Part shown: piece after piece, positions 44,646 to 56,359 of the stretch
Layout: each line of letters begins with the position of its first letter
Position numbering within the stretch: the first letter of the stretch is position 1
Assembly (NCBI RefSeq): GCF_037023725.1
Contig: NZ_CP146077.1
Location: forward strand, 3,819,001-3,883,000
Direction of reading: 5' to 3'
Length of the DNA: 64,000 nucleotides
Source: Pseudomonas bubulae
GTDB lineage: Bacteria > Pseudomonadota > Gammaproteobacteria > Pseudomonadales > Pseudomonadaceae
The notes under the pieces: model-generated
Seen by the model: only the letters and a program-made list of their open reading frames with translations
The model's database searches: none
What the model was told of the DNA's origin: nothing
Translations under genes and position numbers: made by a program

Positions 44646-47600
44646 GCGCCTCTCCTCATGCCGTGGTAGGTGCCTTCGATGGCCCGGGAGTACGACGAGT
44701 CGCCCGAGGACACACCGCTTAGAAAGTCCTCGCGGACTGCGTCGATGATGACCTGCAGCTCACCTTTACGATCCTGCTTGGTGCGCACCTGGCTGTTGCT
44801 GTTGTTGATGATCTGGACGTTCATGCCGCCGCCGGAGCCTTGCGACATCTGATCCAGGGTTTGATCGAGCTTGGCGCTGGTTTGAGCGGTGGTGACCCGC
44901 TCCCCTTTTTCAAGCAACCAGGTGCCAGTTTGCGGAACCGAGTCGATGCCGTTGTGCGCCATACCGACCAGACTGCTCAGTCGGTCGACGCCGATGCGTT
45001 TGGTGTTTTCGGCATCCACCACAAACTCCTGGCCGTGGACCACGCCTACCACTTCGTTGACGCCGCCGGGGCCGGTATAGCCGCCCTCCTTGAAGCCCTT
45101 CATCAGTGCGTAAGCCGCAATCAACGCGGTACCGCCGACAACTGCAGCGGCGCCAAACGAACCAATCGAGGCAACAAGTGCCGCTGGCAGCCAGGCCGAT
45201 GCCGTGGTTGCAGCTGCTGCAATTTGAGCGGCAGTGGTGGTTGCCGTTGCGGCAAGGGACGAGCCCGTGGTGACTGTATCGGCCGTGACTTTAGCAGCGG
45301 TTTTTGTCGCCTCGGCTGCAACCGTTGCGCTGGTTTCGGTGGCGATGCCGGCCATCTTCAGCGCCTGTGTTACAACCCACTGGGCAGCAATATCAGAGAG
45401 CGCACCAAGGATCGAACTGCACATGGTGCTGCCGAGACTGATAAATGCAGAACCCAGATCAGTGGTGCCCTTGACCAACCCCTGGAACTGATCAGACAGC
45501 GAGGACGTGGTATCGCCCAAGATGCCCGTGGTCGCGTCGCTCGCCTGCTGGCTGTAGTCGGTGGCCGTTTCCAGATAGCTTTCCCAGGCAGAAGAAACGC
45601 CGTCCAGCCAGTTGGACTGCGCCTGATCGAGCTGGTTGTAATAGTCCTGCTGCATGACCAGCCGGGTCGCCAGCGCTTCGCTGAGCAGCTCTGTTTCGCT
45701 CTCGTAGAGGCTTTCGCTGATTTTCCCGCTGTTCTGCTGCTCCTGCAGGTCGCGCATCTGCTTGTTGAAGTCTTGCTGGATGGCCAGCGTTTCCTTCAAG
45801 CGCACCTTGTACTTGTCACCGCGCCCTGCACCTTCCAGCTCAAGGGCAAAACCATCGGTCTGGGTCTGGATATCGAGTTTGAGGGTTGAGTCGAAGGCGG
45901 AGAGCTTGGCGGCGTCTTCAGATGCCACCTTGATTTTGTTCAGCGCATCCAGCTCGGCGGCCAAGCCTTCAAGACGCTGTTGCTGTTTGGCATTGATGCC
46001 TACCAACTTACCACTGGTGATCTCGAACGACAGCTTGGCGACTTCAGTAGCGTTTTTCTGCTTGTCGGTGGTGGTGTTGATCAGCTCAATTTGCCGCTGA
46101 TAGTCCTCTTCGGTGCTGTCGAACGCTTTCTGGTTGGCTTTGACCGCCGAGGTGTTGTCTTTGGTTGCCTTGGTGGCTGCTTTGTTGGCATCGGTCTGCG
46201 CCTTGATCGCATGACTTGTCGACAAGATGGCAATCCGGTCGCTTTCAGATAAGTCCGTATGGTCTTCAATGTGCCGGGTCGCTTCCTTGACGGCATCACC
46301 GTTGTCCTGAAGCTTTTTAAGTTGCTCCTGCAACGTTGCCAGGTACTTTTGCCCACCGGCAGTCATCCCCGCTTTGGCTTGGGTGTTGAGCTGGGTTTCG
46401 GTGGTATTTCGGGTGAGCGAATTGCTGAGCACATCGAGGCGCTCGGTTGTTTGATCAAGAACCTGCTGGGCATCACCGACCTTGCCGGCCAGATCGATCC
46501 AGTTTCTTGCCGCTTCGGGACGCACGCCGGGGTTGCTGGCCAGCTCATCCAAAATAGGCGTCAGTGACTGGCCATTGGCGCGCGCATCCTTGAGGCGACT
46601 CGACAACTCTTCAAACGCTTTCAGCTGCTTGCTGTGTTCCGGGGACCGGACATTGGACAAGCTGACCATTGATGACTTGATTGATGTTTCAAGATCGTCG
46701 TAAGCGTCCTGGACCGCCAGCGTCGCCCCAAGCTGCTTGTCTTTCCACTCGCTGATCTTGGCGCGCTGCTGATCCTCGTTGAGCCCGGCAAAGCTTTGGC
46801 GCAGTTGATCGACTGTGGTTTGAAGATCGCTCAAATCACCCATCAGTTTTTGGGATTTACTGCTCCAGTCAACAAATGAAAGGGCTACAGCGCCCGCAAT
46901 AAAGGCCAGCCCCAGCGGGCCGCCCATCATCGTCAGCAAGCCGGCACCCGCCGCACGCAACCCCGCAAAGGCGCGAGCTGTAACGCTTGCTGCGGCCGCT
47001 GCCCGGTCAGATGCCACAACTGCAGCGTTCACCACCGCCGTTGTCTCGCCATAAGCCAGTGTCGCGGCCGTGCGCATGGCATAGCCAGCCTGGATCTGGG
47101 CAGAGGTGGCCGATGTAGTGGCCGCGAGGGACCGCTCGGCGATTTCGACCTGCTTTATCGTCGCAACTTCAGCCAGTCGCAACTCCGCCAAACGCGCAAT
47201 CGAGAGCGTGCGGCCCTTTGCAGAAATTTGCGCAAGTAACCGCTGTTGTTCCAAATTGCGCTCAGCAGTAAGCGTTGCCTGCACTGCTTGTAGATTGGCC
47301 AGTTCGGAAGTCTGTCGCACCCGGTCGGAGGCGAGCTTGCCTTGTGCTGCTGCAATTTCAAGTTCAGCCCGGGCAACCATGGCCTTGGCATCGATCTGTT
47401 TGGCCTGGGCGGCCCACAAATCCTGCTTTGCCGTTCGTGCGCTGGCCGTGAGTGCGGTTTGATTTGCCTGGGCGGCGTACAGCGCTGAAGCACCTTGCTG
47501 TGCATACCCGCCTGCAACCCGGGCAAGGGCTACAAGCAGCCCTGTAGTAAGCGCCTGAGCCAATGCATCTGAATTGTTTTTAACCCCTAAAATAGCACCC

Positions 47601-48463
47601 GGCAGGCTGCCATCAATGGCCTTGGACACACTGACAAATGCGGTCGCGATCTGATTGCTGGCTCCTGTGGCCTGATCAAGCTCGCCCACAAAGTGGGTCA
47701 GTGAGTTGCCAATTTTGGTGAAGCTGTTGCCAATAGTGGTCGCCGTTTTGTCGAACAGTGCATCCACTGCGCCGACCTGACTTTGCAGGGCTTTAACCAC
47801 TGCCTGGGCGGTCAGTTCGCCAGCCGCGCCCATCGAGCGCAGCTCGCCAACGGTTTTGCCCATACCCGCCGCAATGGCCTGGGCCAGTGCAGGCGCTTGC
47901 TCCATAACGGAGTTCAGTTCTTCACCACGCAGCACACCCGAGGCAAAGGCTTGGCCCAATTGAATCAGTGCAGCGTTGGCACTTTCAGCGGACGCGCCGG
48001 ACACCGCGAGTGTTTTACTGATGGTACCGACGACACCTGCCACACCCTCACCGGAGAGCTTTAGCGCTTCCTGGTTGGTGGCAATGCGTTGATAAAGCTC
48101 TGCGGTCGAGGCCAAAGGCTGAGCCGATGCCTGAGCGATGTTGAACACCGCCGATTGAGCAGCTACCAACTCCGCTGAGCTGCTGGTCACAAGCTTTAAA
48201 CGGTTTGTCAGAGTGCCATAGGCCTCTGTCATGTCGTACACGCCCTTGACGCTCAGGGCTGCAGCCAACGGCCCTGCAATACTGGCGGCGACACTGGCCA
48301 ACGACCTGAAGCTATTTTGCAGTGTGAGTACTTCCCGTGAGGATGCGCTGGCCACCGACGCAGTCCGGGACACAGAGCGGGAGGCGCGATCCATGCTCTG
48401 CTCAAAGCCGCCAATGCGCGCAATGAGATCGAGCGTCAACGTGCCAAGTGAGCGCGAGGCCAT
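44642..48463 (-). CDS. Tape measure protein
   Basis: 1273 residues, by far the longest gene of the tail module. N-terminal tape-measure core (TSSSAELVAAQSAVFNIAQA, then GEELNSVMEQAPALAQAI), Ala-rich coiled coils, a hydrophobic segment (about 513-530, PLGLAFIAGAVALSF) and a Gly/Ala-rich end. Its length sets the tail length; at about 0.15 nm per residue this would be near 190 nm. Confidence 0.92.
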   Translation of the reverse strand: MASRSLGTLTLDLIARIGGFEQSMDRASRSVSRTASVASASSREVLTLQNSFRSLASVAASIAGPLAAALSVKGVYDMTEAYGTLTNRLKLVTSSSAELVAAQSAVFNIAQASAQPLASTAELYQRIATNQEALKLSGEGVAGVVGTISKTLAVSGASAESANAALIQLGQAFASGVLRGEELNSVMEQAPALAQAIAAGMGKTVGELRSMGAAGELTAQAVVKALQSQVGAVDALFDKTATTIGNSFTKIGNSLTHFVGELDQATGASNQIATAFVSVSKAIDGSLPGAILGVKNNSDALAQALTTGLLVALARVAGGYAQQGASALYAAQANQTALTASARTAKQDLWAAQAKQIDAKAMVARAELEIAAAQGKLASDRVRQTSELANLQAVQATLTAERNLEQQRLLAQISAKGRTLSIARLAELRLAEVATIKQVEIAERSLAATTSATSAQIQAGYAMRTAATLAYGETTAVVNAAVVASDRAAAAASVTARAFAGLRAAGAGLLTMMGGPLGLAFIAGAVALSFVDWSSKSQKLMGDLSDLQTTVDQLRQSFAGLNEDQQRAKISEWKDKQLGATLAVQDAYDDLETSIKSSMVSLSNVRSPEHSKQLKAFEELSSRLKDARANGQSLTPILDELASNPGVRPEAARNWIDLAGKVGDAQQVLDQTTERLDVLSNSLTRNTTETQLNTQAKAGMTAGGQKYLATLQEQLKKLQDNGDAVKEATRHIEDHTDLSESDRIAILSTSHAIKAQTDANKAATKATKDNTSAVKANQKAFDSTEEDYQRQIELINTTTDKQKNATEVAKLSFEITSGKLVGINAKQQQRLEGLAAELDALNKIKVASEDAAKLSAFDSTLKLDIQTQTDGFALELEGAGRGDKYKVRLKETLAIQQDFNKQMRDLQEQQNSGKISESLYESETELLSEALATRLVMQQDYYNQLDQAQSNWLDGVSSAWESYLETATDYSQQASDATTGILGDTTSSLSDQFQGLVKGTTDLGSAFISLGSTMCSSILGALSDIAAQWVVTQALKMAGIATETSATVAAEATKTAAKVTADTVTTGSSLAATATTTAAQIAAAATTASAWLPAALVASIGSFGAAAVVGGTALIAAYALMKGFKEGGYTGPGGVNEVVGVVHGQEFVVDAENTKRIGVDRLSSLVGMAHNGIDSVPQTGTWLLEKGERVTTAQTSAKLDQTLDQMSQGSGGGMNVQIINNSNSQVRTKQDRKGELQVIIDAVREDFLSGVSSGDSSYSRAIEGTYHGMRRGA

Positions 48464-48485
48464 TTATCAATCTCCAAATGTGAAA

Positions 48486-48505
48486 AAACCCGCCGGGGCG
48501 GGTTT
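48486..48505 (-). terminator. Hairpin between tail chaperones and tape measure
   Basis: AAACCCGCC-GG-GGCGGGTTT followed by a T run on the minus strand. A strong hairpin here should lower tape measure expression relative to the tube genes. Confidence 0.65.
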
Positions 48506-48557
48506 GATGTCCTGTTTTGGCTGGATCTCGAAAAAGCCGCAGCAGCGCCCTTAAGCC

Positions 48558-48853
48558 TCACTTCCATGTCGCCATGGCCTCTTCCAGACTGATCGTCCCT
48601 TCTGCCTGGCTGTAAACCATGAAATCGCTCAGATCCATTTTCCCGCCAGCCACCCTGCTGGTCAGGTGACTGAGCAACGCGAAATGACGCTCCAGACGGC
48701 GGTTTTGATCGAGAGTGCCGTACTTTTCTCGATAAGCGATCCAGTCCAGCACTTCGCGGTGGGTCAGCCGCTCCTTGGCTTCGGCAATGGTGCTGCCTCC
48801 GATGCGGTTCAGCACCAGTTCGTGCCAGAACTCATCGGAGGCGCTTAGTTTTT
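48558..48853 (-). CDS. Tail assembly chaperone T extension (made by -1 frameshift)
   Basis: Open in the -1 frame relative to the gene upstream. It continues KLSASDEFWHELVLNRIGGS after the slip and ends MVYSQAEGTISLEEAMATWK. It corresponds to the T part of the lambda G-T fusion (DUF4035 type). An internal ATG at 48815 exists, but the codons upstream of it are conserved-looking, so expression as a fusion is more likely. Confidence 0.8.
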
Positions 48854-49195
48854 TGCCTGATCCTTCCCGGTGCCGTTGGCTTCATTGACCGCGTTGAGAA
48901 TCGCAAAGCCCAGGGACGATTCCAGATTGAAGGCGTCTTCATAGGTGAGGGGTTCGGTACCCTCTTCGCCCAAAAGAACGCTGCCTGAAATGTACTTGGC
49001 ATTTCGGCTTTGCTCGGCTTCGCCCGGAGCAAACAGGCGCTCGATGACGCCGAACGACTGACGGCGGATATGCACATCGAACTTCTCAGTTACTTCCTTA
49101 TCGGTTTTTGAGTCGATGTGAACCCAGGTCACTTCCTTTTTAACCAGTGCGCCGTCGACGATGCCGCCTTTGGCTTTGAGTTGCTTGAGGTTCAT
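48845..49195 (-). CDS. Tail assembly chaperone G-like
   Basis: 116 residues (NLKQLKAKGGIVDGALVKKE onward), placed between the tail tube and tape measure genes. It ends at a TAA directly after the heptamer A-AAA-AAC (48848-48854), a classic -1 slippery site, so a fraction of ribosomes makes the longer G-T protein that coats the tape measure during assembly. Confidence 0.85.
   Translation of the reverse strand: MNLKQLKAKGGIVDGALVKKEVTWVHIDSKTDKEVTEKFDVHIRRQSFGVIERLFAPGEAEQSRNAKYISGSVLLGEEGTEPLTYEDAFNLESSLGFAILNAVNEANGTGKDQAKN
48848..48854 (-). promoter_or_regulatory. Programmed -1 frameshift site
   Basis: A-AAA-AAC read in the zero frame (GCA AAA AAC TAA). Slipping back one base gives AAA AAA CTA AGC and opens the T extension. 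The stop follows at once. Confidence 0.85.
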
Positions 49196-49204
49196 GGAAA
49201 GCCC

Positions 49205-49696
49205 TTAGATGGTTTTGCGGATCCAGGCGAGACCGCCGGAACGCTGAATGGAAACGGTCGAGGCAACCACTGCGTTTGCCGCGAAAGAAAACGGGAAGTC
49301 GGCCACATAACCCTCAAAGGCACACCATGTGCGCGTTTTGGGAAATTCAAAGTCATCACCCGCCTCATTCAAGGTCGGCGACGCAGCCCCATCGGCCCAA
49401 CCAATGGCCCACTTGATGTTGTCCTCGTCATCCGCTTCGGAAAGCTGATGCACACGGACGTGGCTTGCATTGGTGGGGTCAGCGTTGAGGCCAATGGATG
49501 CTTGGCCGGGCGTGCGCAAACCCTTCTTGTAACGGCGATCTTTATCGCTGAGGCACGTGTCTTCAATCTGGTCTGCCGGTGAGCCCGCCGGGTCGAAGGT
49601 GGTGATGCACTCCACCTCCATGACGGTCAGCGGACCGGTACCGGGCGCGGCCTGTACGAGGATGTAGGCCTGCGTGCCCTGTGTGAGAACGGACAT
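49205..49696 (-). CDS. Major tail (tube) protein
   Basis: 163 residues starting at ATG 49696 (GGAGA site). [20 protein letters not shown], then [20 protein letters not shown] is the loop typical of lambda-V-like tube proteins. It lies after the tail terminator and before the chaperones. A terminator hairpin precedes it, but its own strong ribosome site suggests high expression from a promoter nearby. Confidence 0.85.
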   Translation of the reverse strand: MSVLTQGTQAYILVQAAPGTGPLTVMEVECITTFDPAGSPADQIEDTCLSDKDRRYKKGLRTPGQASIGLNADPTNASHVRVHQLSEADDEDNIKWAIGWADGAASPTLNEAGDDFEFPKTRTWCAFEGYVADFPFSFAANAVVASTVSIQRSGGLAWIRKTI

Positions 49697-49718
49697 GGGT
49701 GTCTCCTTTAAACGAAAA

Positions 49719-49735
49719 AGCCCGCTCAAGACGGG
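49719..49735 (-). terminator. Hairpin between the head-tail joining genes and the tube gene
   Basis: GCCCG-TCTTGAG-CGGGC on the minus strand followed by five T. It lies 20 bp before the tube gene. Confidence 0.6.
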
Positions 49736-49753
49736 CCGGGGGTCGGTGTTGGG

Positions 49754-50119
49754 TTAGCGCGGTACCAGCCAGTCCACATCGAAGCTGTAGCGGTAGGACT
49801 TGGTGACCGGGTCACGAGAGTCGCCACCCCAACGCACAATATTGGCCTTGAGCTCGATGGCGTTTCTGATGGCTTGGGCCGTGTCACGGGTCTGTGTCAC
49901 GGACACGCCATAAACATCGATTTGCAGGCTAAAACCGTCGACATCCGGGCGTTGCGCCAGATAGTTTTCAGGGTTGCCGCCGACCGTTTGCCATACCACA
50001 TAGGGCTTGACGACACCTTCGGGCGCTTCGCCAAAGGGGTAGATCCGCACAGGCGAAACACCCAGCAAGGCCGTTACTGCCGGGTCAGCGGCGCACACAG
50101 CGAAAATCGGTGCGTACAT
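49754..50119 (-). CDS. Tail terminator-like protein (DUF3168)
   Basis: 121 residues: VCAADPAVTALLGVSPVRIY, then YVVWQTVGGNPENYLAQRPD is the DUF3168 signature; these proteins cap the tail tube. Its start overlaps the stop of the HK97-gp10-like gene. Confidence 0.82.
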   Translation of the reverse strand: MYAPIFAVCAADPAVTALLGVSPVRIYPFGEAPEGVVKPYVVWQTVGGNPENYLAQRPDVDGFSLQIDVYGVSVTQTRDTAQAIRNAIELKANIVRWGGDSRDPVTKSYRYSFDVDWLVPR

Positions 50120-50595
50120 CAGCGTGCCCCCAGCAAAGCGTTGATTTCAGTGTTCAGCACCGCGACAAAGCGATCGGTAACAGCCTGCACGTTGCTGGAA
50201 AACGCCGGGCGCATAAACGGCACCGCCGGGTTGTGCTCGGTACCGAGTTCAATGTAACGCCAATGCCGGGTGTCGCCGCCGGGGTTGCCGGAGGCGTCCT
50301 TGCTGTGCTGATTTGATCCCGAGCCGCCGCGCACGCCGACCCTCATCACAACCCCGCCTTCGCGCCTGGACTGCTTGCTCGATTCCTGGGTTATCAGGTT
50401 GCGGAACACCTTCTCTTTGGTGGCCGGGTCGTCGATTGCCTTAGCATTAGCTTTCGCGGCATCACGCACAATGTTCATTGCCGCCCGGGCCGCTTTGCGC
50501 AGGCCTTTCTTTTGCAGCCGTGGACCCAGAGTGCGCATTTTGTCGACCACTCCATTGAGCCCTTGGATATTGAACTGCATACCGTCAGCCATCAT
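50119..50595 (-). CDS. HK97 gp10-like head-tail joining protein
   Basis: 158 residues (MQFNIQGLNGVVDKMRTLGP, then RHWRYIELGTEHNPAVPFMR). The ELGTxxxPxxPFxRPA pattern is typical for the gp10 family. It overlaps both neighbours. Confidence 0.85.
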   Translation of the reverse strand: MMADGMQFNIQGLNGVVDKMRTLGPRLQKKGLRKAARAAMNIVRDAAKANAKAIDDPATKEKVFRNLITQESSKQSRREGGVVMRVGVRGGSGSNQHSKDASGNPGGDTRHWRYIELGTEHNPAVPFMRPAFSSNVQAVTDRFVAVLNTEINALLGAR

Positions 50596-50916
50596 TCACC
50601 CCCGTAGCGACAACAAGGGTCAGGTACTCCAGGCCCGAGTTTCTGTCCGGGAGAGGCTGACCGATGATTGTGAAAATTTGCCCGCGATGCAGGATGCGCA
50701 TGGTTGGCAGCACGCCCGGGCGATAGCGGATGGTGATACGTCCGCTGGCCAGGGACTGGCTGGCTTGCGCGGCAATCAGGTCGCGGGCGCTGAGTGGGTC
50801 GACTGCCGCCCATACACGCGCAAACTCAACCCAGGCCGTTACTACCTCGCCTGTGACCGGGTCTTGCTGTGTGGTTTGGTGCTGGATGACGATCGGGTGT
50901 CGCAGATCCCCCGCTC

Positions 50917-50920
<4 letters not shown>
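50585..50920 (-). CDS. Head closure (head-tail adaptor) protein
   Basis: 111 residues (RAGDLRHPIVIQHQTTQQDP, then VWAAVDPLSARDLIAAQASQ). This is the HK97 gp9/SPP1 gp16-like stopper that closes the portal channel. Confidence 0.85.
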
Positions 50921-52731
<1,811 letters not shown>

Positions 52732-52734
52732 GAA

Positions 52735-53397
52735 TTAGTTTCCTACAGATGGGAAGGACTTGATGCGATCAAGGATCGCGTTGATTTCGCCACCTTCGGA
52801 GTCGCTCCGAACTGCGGACTTGATGCGGGCGATAAACGCCAACGCTTCCGACTTGGAGAGCCCGGCGGAATCTCTCAGCCAGTTCTCCGCATCACGGATG
52901 GTTTCAATGGTGTCCATGCTCTTGAGCGCCGATACCGTGGCGTGCTCATTCGCGGGGAAGGTGCAAATGCTGATTTCGCTTAGCCGGGAGACGCTTTTGA
53001 ACGAGTAGCCGGTCGCAATGGGCGCGCAGTCACCTTTGGCCGCCGAGAAGCCCACCGACATACCGCCCACGGTGCCGTGGATCATTGCCGCCTTGAGGGC
53101 GTCCGACTGCGGGTTACCGGGGGTCAGCTCACCCCGGACATGCAGGCCGGTGCTGTCTTCTGACAGATCCAGCCACTTGCCCACCGGGATTTCATTGCGC
53201 CGGTGGTTGAAGAACATGGCCACGGCCCGGGATTGGGTTTTCAGTGCGACAGCAAAGGCACCCGGCTCCATAATGTCGCCGTCGCTGTCAACCACGCTGA
53301 AGACACTGGCATAGCCTTCGAAAATGCCCTGGGCGCCGCCGCTGGAAAACTTGATTGCGGCCTGATCGAAGGCCAGTGTTTTGCAAATGCTCGGCAT
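52735..53397 (-). CDS. Prohead maturation protease, HK97 type
   Basis: 220 residues of the S78 peptidase group: His in MFFNHRRNEIPVG and the nucleophile Ser in GTVGGMSVGF. It cleaves the delta domain of the capsid protein before DNA packaging. It lies between portal and capsid, the standard place. Confidence 0.92.
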   Translation of the reverse strand: MPSICKTLAFDQAAIKFSSGGAQGIFEGYASVFSVVDSDGDIMEPGAFAVALKTQSRAVAMFFNHRRNEIPVGKWLDLSEDSTGLHVRGELTPGNPQSDALKAAMIHGTVGGMSVGFSAAKGDCAPIATGYSFKSVSRLSEISICTFPANEHATVSALKSMDTIETIRDAENWLRDSAGLSKSEALAFIARIKSAVRSDSEGGEINAILDRIKSFPSVGN

Positions 53398-53410
53398 TTC
53401 AGTCTCCAGA

Positions 53411-53444
53411 AAAACTAAACCCCGCTGGGTGCGGGGTTAGTTTT
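53411..53444 (-). terminator. Long hairpin between portal and protease
   Basis: AAAACTAA(A)CCCCGC and its partner GCGGGG(T)TAGTTTT around a five-base loop; the right half overlaps the portal stop codon. Followed by T-rich bases only in part, so it may act as an mRNA processing or stability element. Confidence 0.55.
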
Positions 53445-54686
53445 GCCAAGTTGGGTAAGCGGCACGTTCTGAGACTGCCGGGTTGCGACGTCGCCGCCGG
53501 GAAGTGGAGGCCGGTTACCGACACGCCTGCCTTCGTTTACTGTGAGCAGACCCGTATCGATTTGGGTTTTCATGTAATTGGCCCGAGCCGTCGAGTCACC
53601 GCTCAACAGTCCGTCGCGGTTGTGTTCGGCGTGGATGCGGCCCAGATCGGCGGGCTTAATCAGCCAGCGCAAAATGCTGGTTTCCCAGATTTCGAGATAT
53701 GGGTCCAAGGTGTACTGCAAGAAACCGAGGTTTTGCTGCTCGATGCCGGAGCCCCAACTGGTGGACTTTTCGACATCGCCCACCAGGTGCGGCGGCACGC
53801 CGAAGAACCGGGCCAGTTCGCTGACCTGAAACTTGCGCGCCGCCATGGTTTCGGCGTCCTGCGGGCTGACACCGATGGCCTGGGTGGTGAACCCCGCCTC
53901 CAGCACCCATAGGCGCTTTTTGACAGGCCCACCGGAGATCTCCTTGAAGTTCTCCTCAAGCTGATCGCGCTGGGCCTTGTTGAGCGTCTTGCCGTCGCCG
54001 GTCATAAGGATCTGCGGCGACTTCGCGCCATTGGCATAGAAGTCCCGCTGCTGATCTTCCATCGCCACAGCCACACCGGCTGTCTTGGCGCCAAAGGCAA
54101 TCGGGGAAAGCCCCACCAGCCCGTTAAAGCCGAAACCCTTGAGGTGGAAAATATCCGACTGTTTGAAGTCGGCGTATTCACTGTCACGGCGGTAACGGTA
54201 CACGACCCGCTTACCTTCGAGTCGCACGTCCATATTGACCGACATCAGCGGCACCAGGCTGATGATGTCGCCCACGCTATTGCGCTCGATCAGCGCGTAG
54301 GCGTTGCCGTAGTAGCAAAGCTGCATGGTCATGGCGGCGCGAAAGTCGAAGGCGGTCATAAACTGGTTGGGGCTGTAGCGCAGCAGGCGTGCCAGCGGAT
54401 TATCAAAGCCAACCTTGGATCGATCCTCACCCTTGGTTTCAAACACATCCAGCGGTAGGCAGGCCGTTACGCTGGAGATGAGTCGCACGCAGGCGAACAC
54501 GGTGGAGATTTGTAGCGAGCGCTCATCGTTGACGACTGAGTCGCCCACCACGCCAGTGGCGGAGACAGGCCCGGTCTGCGAGCCCTTCTCGGGAGAGACC
54601 AGGCGCCCACCAACGAAAAAGCTCGCCATACGCGCCCAGAAAGGACTGCGGGTGCGCAGGTCAATGCTGTAGTCGGTGTCTGCCAT
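53415..54686 (-). CDS. Portal protein, HK97 family
   Basis: 423 residues: VSPEKGSQTGPVSATGVVGD, then TVFACVRLISSVTACLPLDV and MTMQLCYYGNAYALIERNSV are conserved portal segments. It forms the dodecameric ring through which DNA enters. Its start overlaps the terminase stop by one base. Confidence 0.93.
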   Translation of the reverse strand: MADTDYSIDLRTRSPFWARMASFFVGGRLVSPEKGSQTGPVSATGVVGDSVVNDERSLQISTVFACVRLISSVTACLPLDVFETKGEDRSKVGFDNPLARLLRYSPNQFMTAFDFRAAMTMQLCYYGNAYALIERNSVGDIISLVPLMSVNMDVRLEGKRVVYRYRRDSEYADFKQSDIFHLKGFGFNGLVGLSPIAFGAKTAGVAVAMEDQQRDFYANGAKSPQILMTGDGKTLNKAQRDQLEENFKEISGGPVKKRLWVLEAGFTTQAIGVSPQDAETMAARKFQVSELARFFGVPPHLVGDVEKSTSWGSGIEQQNLGFLQYTLDPYLEIWETSILRWLIKPADLGRIHAEHNRDGLLSGDSTARANYMKTQIDTGLLTVNEGRRVGNRPPLPGGDVATRQSQNVPLTQLGKTNPAPSGV

Positions 54687-56359
54687 TACATACTCATTGG
54701 TCGGTTGAGAAAGTCATCGATGTTTGCCGAGGGCATTGGATTCAGTGACAGCAGCGTCACCGCGTTAAACGTGGCCATCAGCGGATCGATCTTGGCCGAG
54801 CCCGAAGCCTGCTTGGTGATCAGGATCGAGTTACCGCGTGGCTCGACTTTGGCGTTGCCGCAGCACCAGGCCATCATCGGCTGGCCGCCGTGGATCAAGG
54901 TGCCTTCGGCAAGCTTGCGCTCGGCGGTTTTGATCGCACCGCCCAGCTTCCAGCCCTGTGAAATACCGATAACCTTTTCTTCGGGTACGCCGGCTTCGAC
55001 CAGGGCGTCGAGAATCGCGCCGATACCCGCCGGGTCGAGCCCGACCTTGTCCAGCAGGCCGGATTGCTCAACCCGGGCAACCAGATTGGCTACCTGCTCC
55101 ACGTCCTGACCGATCTGGTCGACCAGGGTGAGGTTTCCGTCTTTGGCAAAGTCGTGGAAGTTGGCAGCGACGGACTGGCGACGGACCAACACCGAGGGGT
55201 GAGCCCAAGCGTGATTCCACAACAACCACTCGCGTGTCACCCGATGCCTACCAGCCGCTGCAAAGCCCAGCAAGTCATCCAGCCCGCCGCCGTCGATGCC
55301 GATATCAATCACTTCGCACTGGCGTAGCAGGTCATCGAAGCTCAAGCCAGGGCGCTTGCCCTGCACCTCCCAAAAGTCCGCCCCGGCCCAGCGTTCGGAC
55401 AGCAGCGCCAGACCGACTTCGATATTGGCGTGCTTGGCCAGAAAGCCGCGCAGCTCTTCTTCGCCCGCTTCCTGCGCCATTTTGAAGCTGCGCAGCAGGA
55501 AGGCTTCATCCACCGAGAACCCCATGTTCGGATTCACCAGGTGGAAGTTTTCAACCAGGCGGGCTTCGCCGCTTTTGATCATCGCCTGCGGGAATTCGTA
55601 GATCACAGGCAGGAACTGGTTGTCATCGATACGCCCGTCACGCACGGCGCGGGAGTACTTGAGCTTTTCGCGGAACACACCGGCAGGCGGCTCGTTGGAC
55701 TGCGTAGTCAGCCAGATAACAAAGCCTTCAGGCCGTGACGCCAAGCCGCCGGTGGCCTCGCGGATAATGTCCGGCGCCTTGACGTTCTTGCCGAACAACC
55801 AGGCTTCGTCGATCAGCACGCCCACGGCCTTTTTGCCGCCCACCGTGTCGCCATCGGCAGCCACCACTTTGAGCGTGGCGCCGGTTTCGCGATGAGTAAT
55901 GGTGCGCAGATGCGGTTGGACGTGCATCAGGTCGCGCAACTCTTCATCGTGCTTGACCATATCGGCAGCAGGCTTGAATGAGTTGTCAGCAATTTCCTTG
56001 GTCGGGGCCAGGATGATGAACTCGGCCGACAGGCGCCAATTGCGGATCAGCGCGGTAAGCATGATCCCGGCAGCAATGGTCGACTTGGAGTTCTTCTTCG
56101 GAATGCACAGCATGTATTCCGAGATCATCCGGCGCCCGGTGGTGTAGTCGTAGGCGCCGAAGATCGCCCCGGCAAAGTCGAACACCCACTCGGCGCAGGA
56201 CTCGCCAATAGTCGGGCTGCCTGGGGCGTCGACGATCTTCAGTTCGCGCAACACCGCCAGACCGGCTTCGGCCTCCTGCGGGAACAGCGGCGCCGGGATG
56301 ATCGATTGCCCCAGGCGCAATTTCTGCTCCCAGTCCGAGCAGGCGGTCGTCCATTGCAT
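54686..56359 (-). CDS. Terminase large subunit
   Basis: 557 residues. N-terminal ATPase with a Walker A-like CIPKKNSKSTIAAG (about residue 85) and Walker B VGVLIDEAW (about 185); C-terminal nuclease domain with an Asp cluster starting at IDIGIDGGGLDD. HK97/P27 type. It packages DNA and, with the HNH protein, cuts at cos. Confidence 0.94.
   Translation of the reverse strand: MQWTTACSDWEQKLRLGQSIIPAPLFPQEAEAGLAVLRELKIVDAPGSPTIGESCAEWVFDFAGAIFGAYDYTTGRRMISEYMLCIPKKNSKSTIAAGIMLTALIRNWRLSAEFIILAPTKEIADNSFKPAADMVKHDEELRDLMHVQPHLRTITHRETGATLKVVAADGDTVGGKKAVGVLIDEAWLFGKNVKAPDIIREATGGLASRPEGFVIWLTTQSNEPPAGVFREKLKYSRAVRDGRIDDNQFLPVIYEFPQAMIKSGEARLVENFHLVNPNMGFSVDEAFLLRSFKMAQEAGEEELRGFLAKHANIEVGLALLSERWAGADFWEVQGKRPGLSFDDLLRQCEVIDIGIDGGGLDDLLGFAAAGRHRVTREWLLWNHAWAHPSVLVRRQSVAANFHDFAKDGNLTLVDQIGQDVEQVANLVARVEQSGLLDKVGLDPAGIGAILDALVEAGVPEEKVIGISQGWKLGGAIKTAERKLAEGTLIHGGQPMMAWCCGNAKVEPRGNSILITKQASGSAKIDPLMATFNAVTLLSLNPMPSANIDDFLNRPMSM

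Noticed and set aside
44840..45889. A 349-codon open frame on the plus strand
   Set aside because: Antisense to the tape measure gene, Ala/Gly/Arg/Cys-rich, no motif.
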